Positions 56,465-64,000 of a DNA stretch of 64,000 bases are shown one piece after another. A program made the position numbers and the translations under genes. The stretch spans positions 9,408,034 to 9,472,033 of the forward strand of contig JAKSZT010054324.1 in NCBI GenBank assembly GCA_026826555.1, written 5' to 3'. Within the stretch, counting starts at the first letter, position 1. Every line of letters starts with the position of its first letter. The notes beneath the pieces were generated by a model that was not told where the DNA came from, searched no databases, and worked only from the letters and a program-made list of their open reading frames with translations. This DNA comes from Tolypeutes matacus. Lineage: Eukaryota > Chordata > Mammalia > Cingulata > Chlamyphoridae.

Positions 56465-59400
56465 ATTCTAAGCAACTATTTTCAAAAAAATCATGGATTT
56501 AGTATGCTAATTTTGCCCCTGAAAGATAATAAAAGATATGTATAGCAAATAAAGAAAGAGTGTCCAGTTATCACTTAAAAATCATCTATCAACTCATTTA
56601 GCTTTGGAAAACAGTGTTCTAGTCTGGTTGCTGAATGAGAATGCTGAGAAGTGACGTGATGCTTTCTAGAAGTACAGAGCCAGTTAGGGGCAGAAAAAAA
56701 TAGTTGAAACCATATTTTCAGACTCTTCAGTCCAGGCCTTTTCTCACTCCACCATACTGACTACCTAGTTACCTTAGAGCAGGGCTGTAGGAAACAATCA
56801 CTAATAAAATGTCATAGAAAAACCAGCAGTAGCAAAGGCATGAAAACAGCCCAACTTCTAGTTGTTTGTCCTTTAGTAACTCTCAGGCCACCAAGGGACC
56901 CAGATGCTTCAAGGCAGTGTTCCTCAAACAAGGGTCTTGATCTGAAGGTTCACAAAGACTTTCCAAGGGCATGGACAGTGTTAGGATGTTTCCAGAGCCA
57001 CGACTTCCCTGGGAAGTCTTCCCTAAGAAAGGGCCTACAGTTGAGGCACCCCTGTTCATAATTGCCCTTTTACCACCAAAAGAAAGTCACATTTTTCATC
57101 CATTCATCACTGGAGTGAAAAAAACCTTCAACAATGACTATAAACCCAGGGATAATTCAAAATGGTATACCGAACTGGTGTAGGTAGGAAAGAATGAAAG
57201 AGTTTAATGCCTGGGTAACAAATCACACATGTGTCTAAATTTTTGCTTTCCACAAAAATGAACGAGGGCTAACACATTTTCATCCAATAGATCTTTAAAA
57301 ATACTTTTGCATGGTAGATCATCATGTGATTTTTGGCATGAAACTTGGGCAAAGGGCCAAGAATTAAGTGTCATAATTATAATAAAAGTCCTTCCATACT
57401 GCCTACAAATAAAGTTTTTTAACACTTACCTCAATTAAAATGAAAGACAAAAATGTCATTAATACCAAACCCTAACTCATTCTAGCACTAAGTAATATCA
57501 TATGCAGACCCATGGAAAAGCTCTGGCCCTATCCATCTCATTAAGGGATGAATATCCAATACAAGTTAATTTTTTTAAACATTACTTTTTCATTACTTTT
57601 AATTTAATACATACTTACCAATATTTTAGTATAAACCATAGTACCTATAATTCAATAATATATTTTATCAAGCATTTATTGATAATTATTATAATATTGC
57701 TCAAAAGAATTTTTTTAGCATTTAGAACCTATTAGGACATTAAAAAAATAAATTTAGTTAATATTTTTGTTGCAGATAAATATATGAAAGGGATTAAAAG
57801 AAGACTTTTGAGAATAAAATTACATTATAATAATAAAATTATATGAAATTATGATAATACCTGGTGAGGAAAAGGAATGAAATATTGAATTCAAGGAAAA
57901 AATAAAAGGGAAAAAAGTAAAAGGAAAGATGTAAAATTTTTAATTGTTAAACAAGAGCTTATTTATGAACTGCCATTTATTTAGATGGACAATAGTAGGG
58001 AATCAAATCACTTTGGTATTTATATTCCAAAGGATGCATTTAAAATATTATGTAAAATTTTTATTTACATAATAAATATTTAAAGTGTTAAATATTTAAA
58101 ATAAGTTAGGAATTATGTAATTTAAAAATGATTTATACTTTTGACAAATTTTAGGAGTCAACTTATACTTAGGTAATGGATTATATGGATTTTCAAATGC
58201 CTTTATGAAGTACAAAAGCAGAAAGCGTGAAGACCATTGCTTTCAGGACTGGAATCAATTTCCTAGCAGCACAGTACACCATGGAGCCCCCTGTACTGGT
58301 TTCCCAGGGATGAATATGGCAACTGTCCAAAGGAGCAAACTATGATCTGGAGGCTGCCAAGATTCCCCGGGAAAGATAGGAATGGACTTTCAGCTATCAG
58401 GATCCATGTGAGCCTGGATGCTCATGGCCTTTTTGCCTCTCAGTCTAAAGTCTACAGGAAAGCACAAAATCTGTTAGAAGAGATTGCACTGATGATAAAA
58501 AAAAAATCCCCTTCAGCCCCCTGGTCCAATACCACAGTATTTACCAGATAAAATAAAAAGTATTTTTTTCCCCTCATTCTTATAAATTAGAAATATCCAA
58601 GGCAGATAACCATAGGAGAAATCAGTCAAAATAAGAAAAACAGCAGCATGCATTAAAATGTACGTATATATAAAACAAAAGTGCACTTTTTAAAGTTTAA
58701 TGTTCAGTTATTAATAACTGAAAGTTTAACTGGTGTTGAAGTTTATGCTGAAGTTCGTTTTGAAGAAGGTTAATTCAGCTTATAGAACCTCATCTCAGTA
58801 ATGTATATGTTTAGTTCATATATCCAGTGGTTCTATCCCAGGGAAATAAAAATTCTTTATGCTCTGTTCCAGCATCATATTTTATATCACCAAAAGCTTA
58901 AAATTAGAAGAGATATATATGGCCACCAACAGGAGCTCAACAGGCTTAGACTTGAATATGAGCACAACAGGCAAAAATTGTCAGAAAGAGATGGTAAAAT
59001 CCAGCTTTCCCCAAGTGGTTGTTTTGCCCCCACTATTCCACATGCAGCCCAGGGCAGAGGCAGGGGAGGTTCAGGGCAACCCCTACATCATCAGGTCTAC
59101 TGGGGGGAGGGGTGGGGGGAGCCGTGAGGGCTCAGGGATCCAGGGTGTTGCTCATGTTTGACTCCCCTTCTATCAGCCAGTCCCTGAGGATTCACAGCAT
59201 GGTAGGAATTACAACATTTTGCTCTTTCAAAAGTAATTGGATCAATGTTGATTTAGTTTATGTTTGTTACCTAATTAAGTCGGCAGTTTTTGAAGCTTTG
59301 TACAATTATGCTCCTAAGAAAGTTTTCCAGAAAAACACAATTGTATTATTTTTCATAGGAATATACTGTTTATATTTTATTGAAACCCATAGAATAACAT

Positions 59401-61871
59401 CATAAGTACTGTTTTTTAAATGAATAAAGTGTTCTACCATTACTTTCATAAGAATGGAAATGTGACACGTCTCGTTAAAAATATTTGTAAAAATTCAAGT
59501 CGGTTTCTATGTATGGGATAATTTTAAGTAGAAGTAACAATATGTACAGCAGTAAAGGTTAATCAATTTTCAAAATAACAGAAAAATAAACAAAACAAGA
59601 ACAATAACAAAAAAGAGATATATAAACTTTCTTTTCTAAATTTTATACTTATTTGCAAGAAATACAAAATTAGAGGCAAGGTAAAATTTATCCATATATT
59701 TAAAATGATTGGGCCTTTAAATAATTATAAAAGTATAAAAATCACTAAAAATGATCTTGATCAAATTAATATTATTTTGATCAAGACAATAAAAACATTT
59801 CAATCTGGTTATAGAGTACAGGTTGCTTTTGGCTTTACCTTCAGAGCATTATGAAATATAAATATTATTCTGTTCTAGTAAATCTTGTGTATATTCAAAA
59901 GTAGTTGACCCCTCTCTCCCTGAAATCATTTATCTGAACTTTGGGAGAAACAGAACAAAAATACTGAAATCTAACACTTCACAAGAATATTTACACAGAG
60001 TCCTTCTACAGAGCCGAGAGTCTGGAAGTAAATCCAATATCAATGCCAAACGCTTTTTTTGTAATATCCTCTTATCCTCAATAATCACAGTTTTGCCTTA
60101 TACCAGTCTTCATCTCTTATCCCTGGAACATTTCAAAGAAGCCGTGGAAATTACTATCATTATCAGAAAAAAAAATACGGGAAATTCCTTCAATCTAAGA
60201 AAATTTGCATCTGTGCCAGACTTCTAAGGGATTTATTACTAACACCATATTGCTTGGAAAATCAGAAACTTGAGAAACTCTCCTGATAAATTATGCCAAA
60301 ATGCATCATATTTAAATGTGAATTGCTTTGCATACTGAAATAAGTTTTCAAACACTGTTGATTAAAAAAAATAATGTCAGACAATCCTCTGAAAATTTCA
60401 ATTATACTACTGATCTGGAAAATTTTTTTTTGAAAAACTGAATCTAACATTTTTACTGGTGTCATGAAGATGAAATACCCCAAGACTTGATCTGATCCAT
60501 TTTGAAAAAAATTCACAGGATTCTCCCAAAGAATTTGAAAGAGACACTTGACAGAGAAGATGCACAGATGGGATGACCTATTTTGGATTTAAAATTAGGG
60601 AAGCTGTTGCATGGTGTTCAAGTCTTTTACTTAGGAGGAAGGAAGAGAAAAGTTATACCTTTTTTTTCCCATAACAACCATGCAGTGCTTCATGCTTCAT
60701 TCAGTGTATAGTATATTTAGCTCTGATATTTACAAAAACTGTATTTAAAGTTGATTAAGGTTTAATAACAACTGACTTTGTAAATGGGCATGAAAGAGAG
60801 AGAATAAGTCATATCTGTTATTCCTTTATGGGTATCCCTACAATATTCAGGAATTTAGACTCAAATTTGTGCTCTTTACAGCCCATTTTACCTTACATTT
60901 TCTATGGAAGATAATTTAATGTGAGATGCATAGTAGAGAAATCGAAAGTACAGAAAATACTTATTTTTATAGCCTCTCAGGTACTATCCAGTACTCTGCT
61001 AAGTTTTCTGCACTCATTAAGAGAGCTGTATTCCCCAAACATGTTTGAGAGAACAACTTTACCTCTTGTAAATTTCTCAGGACCTAAGTCTACCCTCAGC
61101 TTTGCTTTGAAGTTTTGGTCTGAAATAAAAGCCTTTGTGTCTGCTCCCTGAGGAGGAAGGTCAAGAAAGCTGCATGTACCTGTTCCCCTCTCTCCACATC
61201 CAACGAGAACAGAAGTGCTCAGCTCCCCAGTACAGCTGTGTAGAGTCTTCTCACCTTCCGCAGGTTTAGGCAAGTCTGGTCTTCAACCCTTGGCTTGGCA
61301 GGCTATGGGACAGGAGAATTTAACAAACTAAGCTCTTATACTTTGCAATGGAATTTTATCTTTGAATATGAATATGGATTAACTGAATCATTTGGATGTT
61401 TTAAAGATGTAAACAAAATATCTGCTTAAAAAGCTGTTTAAATATCATCAATGAAAATTTAAAATCTTTTGCCTAGTTACATTAAGGAAAAGAAGAAAAC
61501 AGTTTTCTCTCTCTTTACATTTTGATGTTGCATGTTAGATTTCAAAATACTTTTAAGTAAAATACCTCAATATGTGGTATTTTACTTTTGGTCTGTTTCA
61601 AATATAATAAAATGGTGCTCCAAAAAGTTTAGCACCACAGTATAGTAATAATCAAAGAGTGACCTTGATATACATTCTGAGGACATGAGGAAATGCACAG
61701 AAACACTTACAAGTAAAGCACACAACTGACAGCATAGACCTATGAGATTTTCTGTCAGATCTCTTGATTGCTCCAAACTCCTAATAATATTTCCTCACCA
61801 ATAATGGAAAATGGGAAAAAGAAAAATGCTGTCTTTTGTAAAACAACAACAGCATAAGACTTTTATAGGGT
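56465..61871. other. No recognisable element (5.4 kb)
   Basis: The longest stretch without an assignable repeat. It is AT-rich from 57,400 to 61,800, with one GC-richer patch at 59,010-59,160 where three plus frames of 100-128 codons overlap without a domain. A perfect 10-bp inverted repeat (cttgatcaaa, loop of 10, tttgatcaag) lies at 59,756-59,785. No CpG island, RNA gene or credible exon was recognised. Comparative alignment is needed to tell old repeats from conserved non-coding sequence. Confidence 0.4.
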
Positions 61872-62442
61872 TTTTTTCATTTAAAAATTTTATTGAAGTT
61901 TATCACTCATACATGAACATACGTAAACAATAAGTGTGTAGTTAAAGTTGTAAACTTACAAAACAAACATGCGTAACATCATATAAGGCTCCCATACCTC
62001 ACCCCACAACCAACACCTTGCAGTGTTGTGAAACATTTGTAATAAATTATGAAAGAGCATTATCAAAGTATTACTACTAACTATAGTTTATAGCTTACAT
62101 TTGGTGTATTTTCCCCCCAACCACCCTATTATTTTTCTGTTCATAAACCATACGATTTGTCTAAAGTGTACAATAAATGGCATACAGTATAATCACAGAG
62201 TTGTGCATTCCTCACTTCAATCAATATTAGAGCATTTTCATTACTCCAAAAAAAGCAAAAAATAACAAAAAACAAACCACTATCATACCCATGGTAATGT
62301 AACTAGTTAGAAATCCTATGACGTGCTTTCGCCATTTCTATTCATTTCCAAACATTTACAAACAACTTTTTACCAGTTCTGCACAGATTAAACCTCAGCT
62401 TTCCATTCTCTAACCACATTCTATTCTTTGGTTATTTATATT

Positions 62443-62850
62443 CTAGCTATTAATTCTATGAGTGTGCTCATTATATTTAGTTCGTAATAACGAAATCATA
62501 CAATATCTGTCCTTTTGTGCCTGGCTTGTTCCACTCACAATAATGTCCTCCAGTCTCATCCATGTTGTCACATGCCTCACGACTTCTTTTCTCACAGCTG
62601 AATTACACTCCACCATGTGTATACACCACAGTCTGTTTAGCCATTTGTCAACCGATGGACACCCAGGCTGTCCATGTGCTCTGCCAATGGTGAACAATGT
62701 CACTATGGACATTGGTGTGCAGATGTCTGTCCATGTCACTACTCTCAGGTCTTCTGGGAATATACTTAGTAGTGGTATTGCGTCAGATGGCAGATCTACA
62801 TCCAACTTCCCTAGGAATCGCCAAACAGAATTCCACAGTGGCCACACCAT
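62443..62850 (-). pseudogene. L1 ORF2p C-terminal end (open 135 codons)
   Basis: Minus-strand frame with NSVWRFLGKLDVDLPSD, then IPLLSIFPEDLRVV, CTPMSIVTLFTIGRAHGQPG, CPSVDKWLNRLWCIHMVE, VTTWMRLEDIIVSGTSQAQK and a stop at 62,443. This is the conserved C-terminal segment of mammalian L1 ORF2p, just after the reverse transcriptase domain, in the order seen in other mammalian L1s. The frame is open to what is likely the native stop, so decay is modest, but the enzymatic domains are absent. Upstream continuity is lost by frameshift between 62,850 and 63,050. Confidence 0.93.
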
Positions 62851-63049
62851 TCCACATTCCCATCAACAGTGTATAAGTGTTCCCATCCCTCCACATCCTC
62901 TCCAACACTTGTAACCCTCTGTTCCATTAATAGTGGCCATTCTAGAAGGTGTGAAATTATATCTCACCATAGTTCTGCCCTGTACCCCCACAAAAGCCAG
63001 TCATGTTGAATATCCCTTCATGTATTTGTTCACCATTTACGTTTCTTCA

Positions 63050-63295
63050 TTAGAGAAATGTCCATTCAGGTCTTTTGCCCATTTTTAAAATCAGGTCATT
63101 TGTCCTTCTATTGTTGAATTGTGGGATCTCTTTATATATCATTGATATTAGACCCTTGTCAGATGTGTGATTTCCAAATATTTTCTCCCAATGAGTAGGC
63201 TGCCTTTTTATCCTCTTCACAAAGTCTTTTGAAGTGCACAAGTGTTTAATTTTGAGGAGGTACCATTTATCTACTACATACAAGCCAAGATTCAA
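63050..63295 (-). pseudogene. L1 ORF2p fragment upstream of the C-terminal piece
   Basis: Minus-strand frame giving LKIKHLCTSKDFVKRIKRQP, THWEKIFGNHTSDKGLISMI and YKEIPQFNNRRTNDLILK. This is the well-conserved L1 ORF2p stretch around RQPT-WEKIF---SDKGLIS-IY. It precedes the piece at 62,443-62,850 in the same element. The intervening 200 bp is frame-shifted, and the element's 5' truncation ends the homology near 63,298. Confidence 0.92.
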
Positions 63296-63298
63296 CTA

Positions 63299-64000
63299 GT
63301 GATAAAGGAGAAAACCTGACTCCTTTGAAAACTGAATTCAGAAGTTGCCAATTAAAAAAAAAATAATAATTTATATATATATATATATATATAAAGCTTA
63401 CATTCCCCTTTTCCTTGATTTATGGTGCATACATAATTATCACATCAATGTCTTATGTTAGAAATGTAGATGACAATAACTCCTTTCAGTATTTTTACGA
63501 TATTTATCAAATATCCTTGTAGGGATTTTCTAAAAGGGTGGTTGTCTCCCAATGCCAGTTAATGCTATGTTTAACACTCTGTTTGGAAACACTTTTCAGT
63601 GTAGGAAGAAAACTACCCATTTGCCTGGAATATTGCTCTTGGTTACCCCCTTTGGTGATGAGTATTTTGCCTGATTCATATTTTCTGCCTTCCATTCTGT
63701 CTTCCTATCCAGTCATTGTGTGGGGGAAATATTTAGACAAGTCTAATGTTTTTGAATGCAGAGCACTGTACTAAATGCAGCAGAGTAAAGTAAGAAAATC
63801 CCTTACAAAGATTTCATTATTTGTCAGTTAAAAGAAATACGTTGGATTTGAAACCTGATGAATACATTTCCTAACTAATTTTAGTAACTTATATGCTTGT
63901 TACGTTGTGCTATTATTTTATTTTTAAGAACTTTTTCACAAAGTGTGGAAAGAATGAATACCCTGTGCTATTGTTGTCTATTTGGACAATCCACACAGTT
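63299..64000. other. Unassigned flank
   Basis: AT-rich. No repeat family other than the (TA)n microsatellite at 63,371-63,393. Opposed frames (63,507-63,695 minus; 63,538-63,774 plus) have no domain. Confidence 0.4.
63371..63393. repeat. (TA)n microsatellite
   Basis: About 11 uninterrupted TA units following an A-rich tract. Confidence 0.9.

Larger units (their letters stand above)
61872..63298 (-). mobile_element. 5'-truncated L1, minus strand
   Basis: The 3' UTR (61,872-62,442, minus sense) carries the reverse of 'aaaaattttattgaagttta', 'aacaccttgcagtgttgtg' and 'ttactactaactatagttta'. ORF2 3' sequence lies at 62,443-63,298. The last ~230 bp are similar to the 3' ends of the long-3' family, yet here the UTR is only about 570 bp before ORF2. 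Truncation is near 63,298. No clean target duplication was found. Confidence 0.9.

Overview
This window is mammalian nuclear DNA from a gene-poor, AT-rich region, and I could support no protein-coding gene in it. The best lineage clue is a set of four tRNA-derived SINEs whose heads (a gcgg-tgtggctcaa A-box region and a ggttcg-type B box) look like the DAS family of xenarthrans. A recurrent lineage-type L1 3' end points the same way. Together they suggest an armadillo, sloth or anteater; I cannot name the genus. Almost all open reading frames are short chance frames or decayed retrotransposon coding sequence.

Layout. 0-15 kb: old L1 and L2 fragments, three LTR-like units, three SINEs (2.7, 7.1 and 14.5 kb), a MER5-type hAT fragment and several simple repeats. 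15.6-18.4 kb: a nearly complete but dead HAL1 (half-L1) element, interrupted by a younger L1 3' end. 19.6-20.9 kb: a young L1-type insertion that itself carries a 3'-truncated U4 snRNA retropseudogene. 23.6-24.7 kb: an old L1M 3' end split by a near-identical sister of the 19.6 kb insertion. 29-35 kb: L2, L1 and MIR relics, a pentanucleotide microsatellite (with a 10-N assembly gap) that forms the tail of an L1 insertion, and a 60-bp inverted duplication, one arm of which sits inside a MIR. 36-45 kb: more L1 and L2, ending in a 1.85 kb L1-type insertion with a twin-priming type 5' inversion. 46-56 kb: an LTR-like unit, a SINE, L1, L2 and MIR relics, an intact-ended hAT non-autonomous transposon (51.4 kb) and a solo LTR with a 5-bp target duplication (55.9 kb). 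56.5-61.9 kb: no recognisable element. 61.9-63.3 kb: the 3' end of an L1 with two readable pieces of ORF2.

Nothing here forms a pathway or operon. The contents are layers of transposition: MIR, L2 and L1M first, then HAL1 and LTRs, then SINEs and lineage-type L1s, then the U4 pseudogene. No exciting undescribed system is evident. The most informative items are the U4 insertion with its target duplication, the long non-ORF L1-type 3' region, the tail-seeded microsatellite, and the inverted duplication. All family names come from visual recognition and not from a database search; boundaries without a target-site duplication are approximate.
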